From the NCBI RefSeq assembly GCF_022179805.1, contig NZ_BPUO01000006.1, positions 248,001-312,000 of the forward strand: a stretch of DNA of 64,000 bases. Reading direction: 5' to 3'. Position 1 is the stretch's first letter. Each line of letters opens with the position of its first letter. Made by a program: the position numbers and the translations under genes. Positions 14,579-24,168 of this stretch are shown here, one piece after another. The notes below the pieces were generated by a model that ran no database searches, was not told the DNA's origin, and worked only from the letters and a program-made list of their open reading frames with translations. The stretch comes from Cupriavidus pauculus. GTDB lineage: Bacteria > Pseudomonadota > Gammaproteobacteria > Burkholderiales > Burkholderiaceae.

Positions 14579-15094
14579 ATGAAGTCCACGACACCCAACG
14601 CGGCGTCCGCTGACCTGTTCGACCCGGCCGACTACCAGATTGGCGAAAGCATCGGCTACCTGCTGGCGCGCGCCAAGAACACCCTGTCGCAAGGCGTGGA
14701 GCAGGAAGTGGGTGCGCTGGACATGACGCACGCGCAGGCCAGTTGCCTGATGATGCTGGCCAAGGGCGAGGCCACGACGGTCACCGACCTCGCCCGCAAC
14801 CTGAACACCGATGCCGGCTCCGTCACCCGCCTGCTCAACCGCATGGAAAAGCGTGGCCTGATCGCCCGCACGCGCCGCGACGACGATCGCCGCGTGGTGG
14901 AACTGTCGATCACGCCGGAAGGCAACACCATGCTCGACAAGCTGCCCGCCGCCTTCTGCAACGTGATGCGGCGCCATTTCGAAGGCTTCACCCAGGCCGA
15001 GATCGACACGCTGCGCGGCATGCTGCTGCGCGTGATCGCCAACAACCAGGGGGGTGGGCAGGACGGCTGCCCGTTCGATCGGAATACCGGATAG
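14579..15094 (+). CDS. MarR-family transcriptional regulator of the efflux operon
   Basis: Winged-helix repressor of 171 residues that likely releases DNA when it binds phenolic or drug ligands. The dimerisation helix precedes LDMTHAQASCLMMLA; the recognition region is ATTVTDLARNLNTDAGSVTRLLNRMEKRGLI (residues about 62-92) and the wing is RRDDDRRVVELSITPEG. It is first in an operon with oprM-, emrA- and emrB-like genes, the EmrR/MarR arrangement. A palindrome overlaps its own promoter, implying autoregulation. AGAG lies just before the ATG. Confidence 0.93.
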   Translation: MKSTTPNAASADLFDPADYQIGESIGYLLARAKNTLSQGVEQEVGALDMTHAQASCLMMLAKGEATTVTDLARNLNTDAGSVTRLLNRMEKRGLIARTRRDDDRRVVELSITPEGNTMLDKLPAAFCNVMRRHFEGFTQAEIDTLRGMLLRVIANNQGGGQDGCPFDRNTG

Positions 15095-15181
15095 GCACGG
15101 CGTACCAGACACCGAAGAAGAATTCCAAATCGTCAGATGCGTTGTTCCTGAAAACGCCAGACCGCGTCACAGTTCACACCC

Positions 15182-16711
15182 ATGACTACCGACCTCTCCT
15201 TTCCGCCCCGCCGCGTGCGCGCGGACGCCCTGCGCCGTACGGGCACGCTGGCCCTGACGGTGCTGGCTGCCGCCGTGCTGGCCGGATGCGCCGTGATGGG
15301 CAATTCGCACAGCACACAGACCATGGCCGATGCCGGCACGCTGGCGTCGCCGCAAACGTTCACCAACGAGCAAGGCCAGTGGCCGTCGCAGGACTGGGTC
15401 GACCAGTTCCACGATCCGCAACTGCGCACGCTGGTGGATGAAGCCGTCAAGGACAATCCCAACCTGCAGGTAGCCATCGCGCGCCTGCAGGCATCGCGCG
15501 CCATGGCCGACGCCACGCGCGCCGCGCTGTATCCGGGCATCGATTTCGAAGGCAGCCTGGTACGCCAGCGCTTCTCCGAAACCGACCTGTTCGAGGGCAC
15601 GCCGCTGGCCGGCTCCTGGCAGAACCAGTCGCGCCTGCAACTGGGCCTGTCCTGGGACCTGGACTTCTGGGGCAAGAATCGCGACGCGCTGGAAGCCGCG
15701 CTGTCCGAAGACCGCTCGATGGAGGCCGAAACGCAGGCCGCCCGCCTGATGCTTACCACATCGATCGCGCGTGGCTACAACCGCCTGGCCGCGCTCTACG
15801 CCCAGCGCGATGTGGCCGAGCGCGCTATCGCCCAGCGCCGCGACCTGACCGACCTGTCGCGCCAGCGACTGGCGGCCGGCCTGGACACCCAGGTGGAAAC
15901 CACCCAGGCACGCGGTACGGTGGCCGCCGCCCAGACCGACCTGCAGCGCGTGGACGAGGAAATCGCACTGGCGCGCAACCAGCTTGCCGCACTGCTGGGC
16001 AAGGGTCCGGATCGCGGCCTGCAGATCGCCAAGCCGACGCTGCTGGCCAATGCCACGCCGCAGTTGCCCGACAACCTGACCATCGGCCTGCTGGCCCGCC
16101 GCCCGGACATCGTTGCCGCGCGCTGGCGCGTGGAAGCGGCATCGCAAGACGTCACGGTGGCCAAGAAAGAATTCCTGCCCGATATCACGCTGACGGCGTT
16201 CGCGGGCTACGCGTCGCTCGATCCGTCGAACCTGCTGATGGGTATCAGCCGCACGTTTGGCGTGGGCCCCACGCTGAAGCTGCCGATCTTCGCGGGCGGC
16301 CGGCTGCGCGCGAACCTCAAGGGCAAGTACGCCCAGTACGACATTGCCGCGGCCAGCTACAACCAGACGCTGGTCGACGCGCTGCGCGAGACCGCCGACA
16401 CCGTGACCAGCATCCGCAGCGTGGATCGGCAGATCCAGACGCAGCGCGAGGCGCTGGACCTGGCCGAGCACGCCTACGCGCTGGCCACCACGCGCTACAA
16501 GGCGGGCCTGGGCACGCAACTGACGGTGCTCAATGCCGAAAGCAACGTACTGCAGCAGCGCCGCCTGGCCACTGACCTGCAGGCGCGCCGGCTGGACCTG
16601 CAGATGGGCCTGATGAAGGCGCTGGGCGGCGGGTATCAGGAAACCGACGCACCTGCCGCACAGGGCAGCGCAAATCCGAACACGGGCACGGCCCAGGGCG
16701 CCCAGGGCTGA
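15182..16711 (+). CDS. Outer-membrane efflux lipoprotein (NodT/OprM family)
   Basis: Trimeric outer-membrane channel of a tripartite efflux pump. It has 509 residues with an Arg-rich N-region, hydrophobic LALTVLAAAVLAGC signal and a lipobox (LAGC), so it is predicted to be lipidated. Two OEP repeats follow: DEAVKDNPNLQVAIARLQASRA and ETTQARGTVAAAQTDLQRVDEEIALARNQLA represent the coiled-coil barrels (about 75-260 and 285-480); PDIVAARWRVEAASQDV begins the second. It lies 87 nt after marR and 59 nt before the emrA-like gene, all in one direction. Confidence 0.93.
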   Translation: MTTDLSFPPRRVRADALRRTGTLALTVLAAAVLAGCAVMGNSHSTQTMADAGTLASPQTFTNEQGQWPSQDWVDQFHDPQLRTLVDEAVKDNPNLQVAIARLQASRAMADATRAALYPGIDFEGSLVRQRFSETDLFEGTPLAGSWQNQSRLQLGLSWDLDFWGKNRDALEAALSEDRSMEAETQAARLMLTTSIARGYNRLAALYAQRDVAERAIAQRRDLTDLSRQRLAAGLDTQVETTQARGTVAAAQTDLQRVDEEIALARNQLAALLGKGPDRGLQIAKPTLLANATPQLPDNLTIGLLARRPDIVAARWRVEAASQDVTVAKKEFLPDITLTAFAGYASLDPSNLLMGISRTFGVGPTLKLPIFAGGRLRANLKGKYAQYDIAAASYNQTLVDALRETADTVTSIRSVDRQIQTQREALDLAEHAYALATTRYKAGLGTQLTVLNAESNVLQQRRLATDLQARRLDLQMGLMKALGGGYQETDAPAAQGSANPNTGTAQGAQG

Positions 16712-16770
16712 CACGCGCCGGGCAAATACCGATAACAAGAGAAATCGTCAGAGATTCGAGAGATTCGACC

Positions 16771-18024
16771 ATGAGCAACAACCAGCAAGCAGCCCCCGCG
16801 GCTGACAACAACGGCAAGCGCCGCCGCCTGCTCGTCTCGCTGACCGCCGCCGTCGTGGTGGCCGGCATCGGCTATGGCCTGTACTGGGGCCTGTACGCGC
16901 GCCACTTCGAAAACACCGACGACGCCTACGTGGCCGGCAACGTGGTCCAGGTGACGCCCCTGGTGGGTGGCACCGTGGTGTCGATTGCCGCCGACGACAC
17001 ACAACTGGTAACGGCCGGTCAGGCGCTGATCCAGCTTGACCGCGCCGATACCCAGGTGGCGATGGAACAGGCCGAAGCCCAGCTCGCCCAGGCCGTGCGC
17101 GAGGTGCGTACGCTGTACGTCAACAACGGTTCGCTGGCCGCCCAGGTGGCGCTGCGCGATGCCGACGTGGCCAAGGCGCGCGACGACCTGCGCCGCCGCC
17201 AGGCCATCGCCAGTTCCGGCGCGGTATCGAGCGAAGAAATCTCCCACGCCCAGACCGCGCTCAAGGCCGCCGAGTCGGCGCTGGTCGCGGCCAGGGAACA
17301 ACTGGCATCGAACCAGGTGCTGACCGATCAGACCACGGTGGAGAAGCATCCCAACGTGCAGCGCGCGGCGGCCAACCTGCGCTCGGCCTATCTGGCGTTT
17401 GCGCGCTCGACCATGCCGGCGCCGGTTACCGGCTACGTGGCCAAGCGCTCGGTGCAGGTGGGCCAGCGTGTGGCGCCCGGCACGCCACTGATGGCCGTGG
17501 TGCCGCTGGACCAGGTCTGGGTCGATGCCAACTTCAAGGAAGTGCAGATCACGCATATGCGGATCGGCCAGCCGGTGGAGCTGGAGGCCGATGTCTATGG
17601 CTCGAAGGTGAAGTACACGGGCCATGTGGAAGGCTTCTCGGCCGGCACCGGCGCCGCGTTCTCGCTGCTGCCCGCGCAGAACGCCACTGGCAACTGGATC
17701 AAGGTGGTGCAGCGCCTGCCCGTGCGTATCGCGCTGGATCCGCAGCAACTGAAGGATCATCCGCTGCGCGTGGGCTTGTCGATGAACGTCACCGTCGACG
17801 TGCGCAAGGAAGAAGGCGCCTCGCTGGTATCGGCCAAGTCGGCCAAGCCGCTGCAGACCGATGTCTATGACAAGGTGGCACAGGACGCCGACGCACTGAT
17901 CGCCCGCATCATCGCCCTCAATAATGGTGGCCGGACCGCGCCCGCCGCCCCGGCCGGCGCGGCCAGTGCTGCGAGCGCAGCCAGCGCGGCGCGTGCGGCA
18001 GCCGCCAAGCCCGCCCGCACCTGA
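16771..18024 (+). CDS. EmrA-like membrane-fusion protein
   Basis: Periplasmic adaptor linking the inner-membrane transporter to the outer-membrane channel. It has 417 residues: a short cytoplasmic tail, one membrane helix (about 21-42), the EmrA hallmark NTDDAYVAGNVVQVTPLVGG (lipoyl half, about 50-70), a coiled-coil hairpin (about 95-205), the second lipoyl half APVTGYVAKRSVQVGQRV, and a barrel domain (VWVDANFKEVQITHMRIGQ). An unusual Ala/Pro-rich tail of about 35 residues follows IIALNNG. The pair with the DHA2 transporter downstream supports EmrAB-type function. Confidence 0.93.
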   Translation: MSNNQQAAPAADNNGKRRRLLVSLTAAVVVAGIGYGLYWGLYARHFENTDDAYVAGNVVQVTPLVGGTVVSIAADDTQLVTAGQALIQLDRADTQVAMEQAEAQLAQAVREVRTLYVNNGSLAAQVALRDADVAKARDDLRRRQAIASSGAVSSEEISHAQTALKAAESALVAAREQLASNQVLTDQTTVEKHPNVQRAAANLRSAYLAFARSTMPAPVTGYVAKRSVQVGQRVAPGTPLMAVVPLDQVWVDANFKEVQITHMRIGQPVELEADVYGSKVKYTGHVEGFSAGTGAAFSLLPAQNATGNWIKVVQRLPVRIALDPQQLKDHPLRVGLSMNVTVDVRKEEGASLVSAKSAKPLQTDVYDKVAQDADALIARIIALNNGGRTAPAAPAGAASAASAASAARAAAAKPART

Positions 18025-18051
18025 CACGACCGCTTGACTGGCTGACTGCCC

Positions 18052-19659
18052 ATGGCAAATTCCACCACTGCTACGCCGGACTCCGGCGCGCCGCCGGCAC
18101 CGAAGCCGGCCGCCGCCCGCCCCGGCGCGCCTCCGCCGCTCACGGGCGGCAAGCTGATCCTGGGCACCATCGCGCTATCGCTGGCCACGTTCATGAACGT
18201 GCTCGATTCGTCGATTGCCAATGTGTCGATCCCGGCCATCTCGGGCGACCTCGGCGTTTCGCCAAACCAGGGCACCTGGGTCATCACGTCGTTCGCGGTG
18301 GCCAATGCCATCTCGGTGCCGCTCACGGGCTGGCTGACCACGCGCTTTGGGGCGGTGCGGCTGTTCGTGCTGTCGATCCTGCTGTTCGTGGTGTCGTCGT
18401 GGCTGTGCGGCGTGGCGCCCAATCTGGAAACGCTGCTGGCCGCGCGCGTGCTGCAAGGCGCCGTGGCCGGCCCGATGATCCCGCTGTCTCAGGCGCTGCT
18501 GCTGGCCAGCTATCCACCGGCCAAGAGTTCGATGGCGCTGGCGCTATGGGGCATGACGACGCTCGTGGCGCCGATCATGGGGCCGCTGCTCGGCGGCTGG
18601 ATCTCGGACAACATGACGTGGCCGTGGATCTTCTACATCAACGTGCCCATCGGCATCCTGACCGCCTACGTCACGTGGGCCATCTACCGCGAGCGCGAAA
18701 CGCCCACGAAGGTGCTGCCGATCGACCGCATCGGCCTGGCGCTGCTGGTGATCTGGGTAGGTTCGATGCAGCTGATGCTCGACAAGGGGAAAGAACTCGA
18801 CTGGTTCCATTCCGCAGTGATCGTGGCTCTGGCCGTGACTGCCGTGGTGGGCTTCCTGTTCTTCCTCGCATGGGAGCTCTATGAGAAGCACCCGATCGTC
18901 GACATCCACCTGTTCAAGGGCCGCAACTTCGCGGCCGGCGTGGTGGCGATATCGGTGGCGTACGGCCTGTTCTTCGGCAACCTCGTGATCCTGCCGCTGT
19001 GGCTGCAGACAATCGTTGGCTACACCGCGACCGATGCCGGCCTGGTGACGGCGCCGGTGGGCATCTTCGCCATCATCCTGTCGCCAATCATCGGGCGCGC
19101 GCTGCCCAAGGTAGATGCGCGCTGGGTGGCCACCACCGCCTTCATCACATTCGGTGTGGTTAGCTTCATGCGGGCGGGATTCACAACCGGCGTGGATACG
19201 CGTGCGCTGGTCATTCCCACGCTGATTCAGGGCGCGGCGATGGCGATGTTCTTCATCCCGCTGACGTCGATCATCCTGTCGGGCCAGCCGCCCGAGAAGA
19301 TTCCAGCCGCGTCGGGGCTGTCAAACTTCGTGCGGATCACGTTTGGCGCGATCGGCGCATCGATCTCGACAACGATCTGGGAAAACCGCTCGGCGCTGCA
19401 TCACGCGCAGCTGGTCGAGCAGATCAATCCCTACAACCCGGCCTACCAGGCACAGCTCGATCACCTGATGCAGCTAGGCATGACGAAGATGCAGGCCAAC
19501 GGCCTGATCGAGCGAAACATCTCGCTGCAGGCGTCAATGCTGGGCGCCAACGACATCTTCTGGATCTCGGGCGTGCTGTTCTTCGTGCTGATTGTGTTTG
19601 TGTGGCTGACCAAGCGCGCCCAGGGTGGCGGTGGTGCCGATGCGGCGGGAGCGCATTGA
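18052..19659 (+). CDS. EmrB-like multidrug transporter (MFS, DHA2 family)
   Basis: Proton-driven 14-helix exporter of 535 residues. It starts after a Pro/Ala-rich cytoplasmic tail of about 40 residues. Family signatures: TFMNVLDSSIANVSIPAISGDLGVS (helix 1, motif D1), WVITSFAVANAISVPLTGWLTTRFGAVRLF (motif A), LLAARVLQGAVAGPMIPLSQ (motif B), WGMTTLVAPIMGPLLGGWI (motif C) and the WPWIFYINVPIG stretch typical of DHA2 pumps. Last gene of the marR operon; drug range cannot be read from sequence. Confidence 0.94.
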   Translation: MANSTTATPDSGAPPAPKPAAARPGAPPPLTGGKLILGTIALSLATFMNVLDSSIANVSIPAISGDLGVSPNQGTWVITSFAVANAISVPLTGWLTTRFGAVRLFVLSILLFVVSSWLCGVAPNLETLLAARVLQGAVAGPMIPLSQALLLASYPPAKSSMALALWGMTTLVAPIMGPLLGGWISDNMTWPWIFYINVPIGILTAYVTWAIYRERETPTKVLPIDRIGLALLVIWVGSMQLMLDKGKELDWFHSAVIVALAVTAVVGFLFFLAWELYEKHPIVDIHLFKGRNFAAGVVAISVAYGLFFGNLVILPLWLQTIVGYTATDAGLVTAPVGIFAIILSPIIGRALPKVDARWVATTAFITFGVVSFMRAGFTTGVDTRALVIPTLIQGAAMAMFFIPLTSIILSGQPPEKIPAASGLSNFVRITFGAIGASISTTIWENRSALHHAQLVEQINPYNPAYQAQLDHLMQLGMTKMQANGLIERNISLQASMLGANDIFWISGVLFFVLIVFVWLTKRAQGGGGADAAGAH

Positions 19660-19668
19660 TTTGGTGCT

Positions 19669-19694
19669 CCCCTCTTCCGTGCGCGGGAGAGGGG
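19669..19694. repeat. REP-like inverted repeat
   Basis: CCCCTCTTCC (19669-19678) pairs with GGGAGAGGGG (19685-19694). The same CCCCTCTCCC/GGGAGAGGGG core occurs at 60499-60524. It sits between the convergent emrB-like and truB genes. Confidence 0.7.
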
Positions 19695-19709
19695 CGTAGG
19701 GCTAGCGCC

Positions 19710-20648
19710 TCAAAGCTTGACGAGACGCTCGGGCCGCAAGGCCCCTTCCTTCATCCGGGCGACGCCCAGCAGCTTTCCTTCCGCATAAACGCGCGCCAGC
19801 GTCTCTTCCTCCGGTACTTCGCCTTCCGGCAGATCGCGTCGCGCAATCCGCTGGCCTTGCAGGAAGCGCGCCGTGGCGGCCGCGTCCAGGTGCACCGACG
19901 GGCAACGTTGCAGCAGCGCGTCGACCGGCGCCAGCAACGTGGGCCGGACTTCATCGGCCTGCGCGTCGATCTGTTCCAGCGTCACCGCGCCATCGAGCGT
20001 CAGATCGCCAACCGCGGTACGGCGCAGACCGGTCAGGTGTGCGCCACAACCCAGCGCCTCGCCGATGTCCTCGGCCAGCGTGCGGATGTACGTCCCCTTG
20101 CTGCAGGTCACGCGCATCGTGAACCGGGCGTTTTCCAGATCGACGTCGAGCAGCGTGATGGCGTGAATCGTCACGCGACGTGCCGCGCGTTCCACCGTCT
20201 GCCCGGCACGGGCATATTCGTAGAGCGGCTTGCCGTCCTTCTTCAGTGCCGAATACATCGGCGGCACCTGCTCGATCTCGCCGGTGAACCGCACGATGGC
20301 CGCATCCAGGGCCGCGCGATCGCACGTCACCGGGCGCTCGCTCACGATATCGCCCTCGGCATCACCCGTGGTGGTCGTGGCGCCCAGGCGCACCGCCGCC
20401 TCGTAGGTCTTGTCGGCGTCGAGCAGATCCTGCGAGAACTTGGTGGCTTCGCCAAAGCACAGCGGCAACAGGCCGGTGGCCAGCGGATCGAGCGTGCCGG
20501 TGTGCCCTGCCTTGTTCGCGCGCAGCAGTCGCTTGGCGCGCACCAGCGCATCGTTGGACGACAGGCCCAGCGGCTTGTCGAGCAGCAGCACGCCATGCAC
20601 GTCGCGACGCGGCAGCCGGGGCGGACGGGTGGCTTGGGAATCGGTCAT
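19710..20648 (-). CDS. truB: tRNA pseudouridine(55) synthase TruB
   Basis: Makes pseudouridine 55 in the T loop of tRNA. From MTDSQATRPP it has 312 residues; the frame is open to 20681 but neither start has a clear ribosome-binding site. Motif I GVLLLDKPLGLSSNDAL, catalytic motif GHTGTLDPLATGLLPLC with Asp54, YEAAVRLG and the CSKGTYIRTLAEDIG motif are present, with a C-terminal PUA-like domain (LLGVARMKEGALRPERLV). Last gene of the rimP-nusA-infB-rbfA-truB operon. Confidence 0.96.
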   Translation of the reverse strand: MTDSQATRPPRLPRRDVHGVLLLDKPLGLSSNDALVRAKRLLRANKAGHTGTLDPLATGLLPLCFGEATKFSQDLLDADKTYEAAVRLGATTTTGDAEGDIVSERPVTCDRAALDAAIVRFTGEIEQVPPMYSALKKDGKPLYEYARAGQTVERAARRVTIHAITLLDVDLENARFTMRVTCSKGTYIRTLAEDIGEALGCGAHLTGLRRTAVGDLTLDGAVTLEQIDAQADEVRPTLLAPVDALLQRCPSVHLDAAATARFLQGQRIARRDLPEGEVPEEETLARVYAEGKLLGVARMKEGALRPERLVKL

Positions 20649-20709
20649 TGCGGGGAAAGAAGATGGCGGCGCCGGCACCATGGCCGGCGCGCCGAGTTAC
20701 GCCGACGAC

Positions 20710-21081
20710 TTACTCGTCGTCCTTGGAGCGCGTCGAATTCGCTTCGTTGATCAGCTTCGACATTTCGATCGCATGTTCCACCGACGTATCATGATGGAAA
20801 TGCAGCGTCGGCACGGTATGGATGTGCAGGCGCTTGAACAACAGGGAATGCAGGTAGCCCGCCTTTTCCCTGAGGATGCCGGCGGCCACTTCAGGCTCGG
20901 CACCGAGCACCGTGAAGTACACCTTTGCGTGCGCGTAGTCCGGCGTCAGCGCCACCGACTGCAGCGTCACCAGCCCCAGGCGCGGATCACGAAGCTCGCG
21001 CTGGATCATCTCGGCCAGTTCCTTCTGGATCTGGTCGGACAAGCGCAGGTTACGGGAGGAGATATTGCCTTTCTTGGCCAT
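20710..21081 (-). CDS. rbfA: 30S ribosome-binding factor A
   Basis: Cold-adaptation and 16S rRNA maturation factor that binds the pre-30S subunit. It has 123 residues. The N-terminal [49 protein letters not shown] region carries the KH-like fold with the RDPRLG signature, and [19 protein letters not shown] is the usual C-terminal motif. It follows infB after a terminator-like hairpin. Confidence 0.96.
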   Translation of the reverse strand: MAKKGNISSRNLRLSDQIQKELAEMIQRELRDPRLGLVTLQSVALTPDYAHAKVYFTVLGAEPEVAAGILREKAGYLHSLLFKRLHIHTVPTLHFHHDTSVEHAIEMSKLINEANSTRSKDDE

Positions 21082-21107
21082 TCAAAACTTTATGCGTTAC
21101 CAGATGG

Positions 21108-21137
21108 AAAAACGGCAGGCCGGAGCCTGCCGTTTTT
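21108..21137 (-). terminator. Strong hairpin terminator between infB and rbfA
   Basis: AAAAACGGCAGGC (21108-21120) pairs perfectly with GCCTGCCGTTTTT (21125-21137) around CGGA; T-rich on both strands. It would reduce read-through from infB into rbfA-truB, so those genes may be under-expressed relative to infB or use read-through control. Confidence 0.75.
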
Positions 21138-21147
21138 GCGTATCGCC

Positions 21148-24084
21148 TTACAGCGTACGCGCCACCTCGGTGATTTCGTACACCTCGAGTTGGTCGCCTT
21201 CCTGAACGTCGTTGAAGTTCTTGATCGACAAACCGCACTCGAAGCCCTGCTTGACTTCCTTGACGTCGTCCTTGAATCGCTTGAGCGAGTCCAGTTCGCC
21301 GTCGTGGATCACCACGTTGTTGCGCAGCACGCGGACCATCGAGTTCCGCTTGACCAGGCCGTCGGTGACCATACAGCCGGCCACGGCGCCAATCTTCGGC
21401 ACGCGGAAGACCTGGCGAACTTCCACCTGGCCAATCGTCGTCTCGCGCTTTTCCGGCGCGAGCATGCCCGACATCGCCGCCTTGATCTCGTCCACAGCAT
21501 CGTAAATGATGTTGTAGTAGCGGATGTCGATGCCGTTGTGCTCGGCCAGCTTGCGCGCACCAGAGTCGGCGCGCACGTTGAAGCCGATGATGACAGCCTT
21601 CGAAGCGGTCGCCAGGTTGACGTCCGATTCCGAGATGCCACCCACGCCACCGTGCACGATCTGCACGCGCACTTCGGCGGTCGACAGCTTCTGCAGCGAC
21701 TGCACCAGTGCTTCCTGCGAACCCTGCACGTCGGCCTTCACGATCAGCGGCAGCGTCTGGACTTCGCCTTCGGCCATCTGCTCCAGCATCGTTTCCAGCT
21801 TGGCCGCCTGCTGCTTGGCCAGCTTCACGTCGCGGAACTTGCCCTGACGGAACAGCGCGATTTCGCGCGCCTTGCGCTCGTCCGGCAGCACCAGCACTTC
21901 TTCGCCGGCGGCGGGCACTTCCGACAGACCCTGGATTTCCACCGGGATCGACGGACCAGCTTCCTTGGCCGGCTTGCCGTTTTCGTCCAGCATCGCGCGG
22001 ACACGGCCGTAGGCGCTACCAGCCAGCACCACGTCGCCGCGCTTCAGCGTACCGCTGCTGACCAGGATCGTGGCGATCGGGCCCTTGCCCTTGTCGAGCT
22101 GGGCTTCCACCACCAGGCCCTTGGCCGGTGCGTCGACCGGAGCCTTCAGCTCCAGCACTTCGGCCTGCAGCGAAACCTGCTCCAGCAGATCGTCGATACC
22201 GAAACCGGTCTTGGCCGAAACCGGCACGAACGGCGAATCGCCGCCGTACTCTTCCGGCAACACCTGCTCGGCCACCAGTTCCTGCTTGACGCGGTCCGGG
22301 TTGCCTTCGGGCTTGTCGATCTTGTTGATCGCCACCACGATGGGCACGCCTGCAGCCTTGGCGTGCGCAATCGCTTCCTTGGTCTGCGGCATCACGCCGT
22401 CGTCAGCCGCCACCACCAGGATGACGATGTCGGTGGCCTTGGCACCACGGGCACGCATGGCCGTGAAGGCCTCGTGACCCGGGGTATCCAGGAACGTGAT
22501 CACGCCACGGTCGGTTTCCACGTGGTACGCGCCGATGTGCTGCGTAATACCACCGGCTTCTCCCGCCGCCACCTTGGTGCGACGGATGTAATCCAGCAGT
22601 GACGTCTTGCCGTGGTCGACGTGACCCATCACGGTCACCACCGGCGGACGCGGCAGCAGTTCGGCGTCGGTGTGATCCTCGCCATCCACCACCAGCAGCG
22701 CTTCCGGATCGTCCAGCTTGGCGGCAAACGCCTTGTGGCCCATTTCTTCCACCACGATCATGGCGGTTTCCTGGTCCAGCACCTGGTTGATCGTCACCAT
22801 CTGGCCGAGCTTCATCATCTGCTTGATGACCTCGGATGCCTTCACGGCCATCTTGTGGGCCAGATCGGCCACCGAGACGGTCTCGGGCACGTGCACTTCA
22901 CGCACCACCGGCTCGGTCGGGGCCTGGAAGTTGCTGCGGGCGTCGTCGGCGTGTTGCTTGCCGCCACGGCCACGGCCACCACTGCGCCAGCCACCGGTAC
23001 CGCCCGACGAATCGCCGCGCGTCTTCAGGCCACCGCCCTTCTTGCCACGGCTGTCGTCCTGCCAGCCACTCTTCGTACCCTTCGCACCCTTCTTGTCGGC
23101 CGTAGCCGTGGTGGTCGTGGTAGTCGTCGTGGTGGTGGTCTTCTTTTCGTCCTTCTTTGCCTCGGTCGTGGCACCGGCCGGCTTCACCGGCTTGTGCAGC
23201 GTACCGGTCTGCTCGGCCTTCTTTTCCTCGGCCTTGCGCTCGGACGGTGCCTTCAGCACGCGGGGCGGCGCATTCAGCATCTGCTGGATGGCGCGGGCCT
23301 CGGCCTCGGCAGCCTCGCGGCGACGGCGGGCGGCAGCATCCTGCTCCGCACGCGCCTTGTCGGCGGCGGCCTTGGCGCTGTCCTGCTCGGCGCGCGCCTT
23401 GTCGGCGGCAGCCTTGGCGTCGTCGACGTTCTTCTGGGCCTGCACGCGTTCGGCAGCCAGACGCGCCTTGTCCTCTTCGGCCTTGGTGCGAGCGGTTTCC
23501 TCGGCGGCGTCGGCGGCAGCCTGCGTGGCAGCGGCTTCTTCCGCGGCCTTCTGGGCCAGCAGTTCAGCCTGGCGGCGCTGTTCGGCCTCCAGGGCTTCCT
23601 GCTTGGCGCGACGCTCGGATTCCTCGCGCTCGGCGGCCTCGCGGGCTGCCTGGGCTTCGGCTTCCTGGCGGGCCAGGGCCTCGGTCTGCTCGCGGCGTTG
23701 TTCCTCGTCGCGGCGCGCCTGCTCGGCGGCAGCGTCCACCGCAGCCTGGTCGTCGCCTTCGTCGCCATGCGACTCGACGTCGTCACGCTTGACCAGCACG
23801 CGCTTCTTGCGCACTTCGACCTGTACCGTGCGCGTCTTGCCCGTGGAATCCGATTGACGGATCTCGGACGTCTCGCGCTTGGTCAACGTGATCTTCTTGC
23901 GTGCGCTGTCATCGGCCTGACCGTGCGACCGCTTCAGGTAATCCAGCAGTCGGGTCTTGTCCGATTCGGTAATGATGTCTTCAGGCTTTGCCTTGCCCAC
24001 CCCAGCTGCCTGCAATTGTTCCAGCAGTGCAGCAGGGCTGCGGCTCAGTTCTGCGGCCAGTTGGGCAACTGTTGTGCTTGCCAT
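21148..24084 (-). CDS. infB: Translation initiation factor IF-2
   Basis: GTPase that brings initiator tRNA to the 30S subunit. It has 978 residues, longer than the E. coli form. The IF2-N domain (1-55) starts [14 protein letters not shown] highly charged Ala/Glu/Arg coiled coil (about 115-275) and a low-complexity linker follow, with 11 consecutive threonines near residue 320 and a Gly/Arg-rich patch ([14 protein letters not shown]). A second IF2-N domain leads into the G domain: G1 [13 protein letters not shown]3 [13 protein letters not shown]4 NKIDKPEG. Domains II, III and IV complete the protein. Cotranscribed with nusA (84 nt gap holding a GC-rich hairpin). Confidence 0.98.
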   Translation of the reverse strand: MASTTVAQLAAELSRSPAALLEQLQAAGVGKAKPEDIITESDKTRLLDYLKRSHGQADDSARKKITLTKRETSEIRQSDSTGKTRTVQVEVRKKRVLVKRDDVESHGDEGDDQAAVDAAAEQARRDEEQRREQTEALARQEAEAQAAREAAEREESERRAKQEALEAEQRRQAELLAQKAAEEAAATQAAADAAEETARTKAEEDKARLAAERVQAQKNVDDAKAAADKARAEQDSAKAAADKARAEQDAAARRRREAAEAEARAIQQMLNAPPRVLKAPSERKAEEKKAEQTGTLHKPVKPAGATTEAKKDEKKTTTTTTTTTTTATADKKGAKGTKSGWQDDSRGKKGGGLKTRGDSSGGTGGWRSGGRGRGGKQHADDARSNFQAPTEPVVREVHVPETVSVADLAHKMAVKASEVIKQMMKLGQMVTINQVLDQETAMIVVEEMGHKAFAAKLDDPEALLVVDGEDHTDAELLPRPPVVTVMGHVDHGKTSLLDYIRRTKVAAGEAGGITQHIGAYHVETDRGVITFLDTPGHEAFTAMRARGAKATDIVILVVAADDGVMPQTKEAIAHAKAAGVPIVVAINKIDKPEGNPDRVKQELVAEQVLPEEYGGDSPFVPVSAKTGFGIDDLLEQVSLQAEVLELKAPVDAPAKGLVVEAQLDKGKGPIATILVSSGTLKRGDVVLAGSAYGRVRAMLDENGKPAKEAGPSIPVEIQGLSEVPAAGEEVLVLPDERKAREIALFRQGKFRDVKLAKQQAAKLETMLEQMAEGEVQTLPLIVKADVQGSQEALVQSLQKLSTAEVRVQIVHGGVGGISESDVNLATASKAVIIGFNVRADSGARKLAEHNGIDIRYYNIIYDAVDEIKAAMSGMLAPEKRETTIGQVEVRQVFRVPKIGAVAGCMVTDGLVKRNSMVRVLRNNVVIHDGELDSLKRFKDDVKEVKQGFECGLSIKNFNDVQEGDQLEVYEITEVARTL

Positions 24085-24139
24085 TCAAACCCTTTCAATG
24101 CTCGGTTTCTACGTCGGGACAATTCGTGTGTGGAAAGCG

Positions 24140-24162
24140 CGTCCGGGCGCAAGGCCCGGACG
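24140..24162. other. GC-rich hairpin between nusA and infB
   Basis: CGTCCGGGC (24140-24148) pairs with GCCCGGACG (24154-24162), loop GCAAG. No U-run follows on the minus strand, so it is more likely an mRNA-stabilising or processing hairpin than a terminator. Confidence 0.65.
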
Positions 24163-24168
24163 TGTCCC

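Noticed and set aside
23280-23800. Repetitive sequence in infB as a possible tandem repeat or CRISPR-like array
   Set aside because: The similarity comes from Ala/Glu/Arg codons of the coiled-coil linker; units are irregular and in frame with a certain gene.
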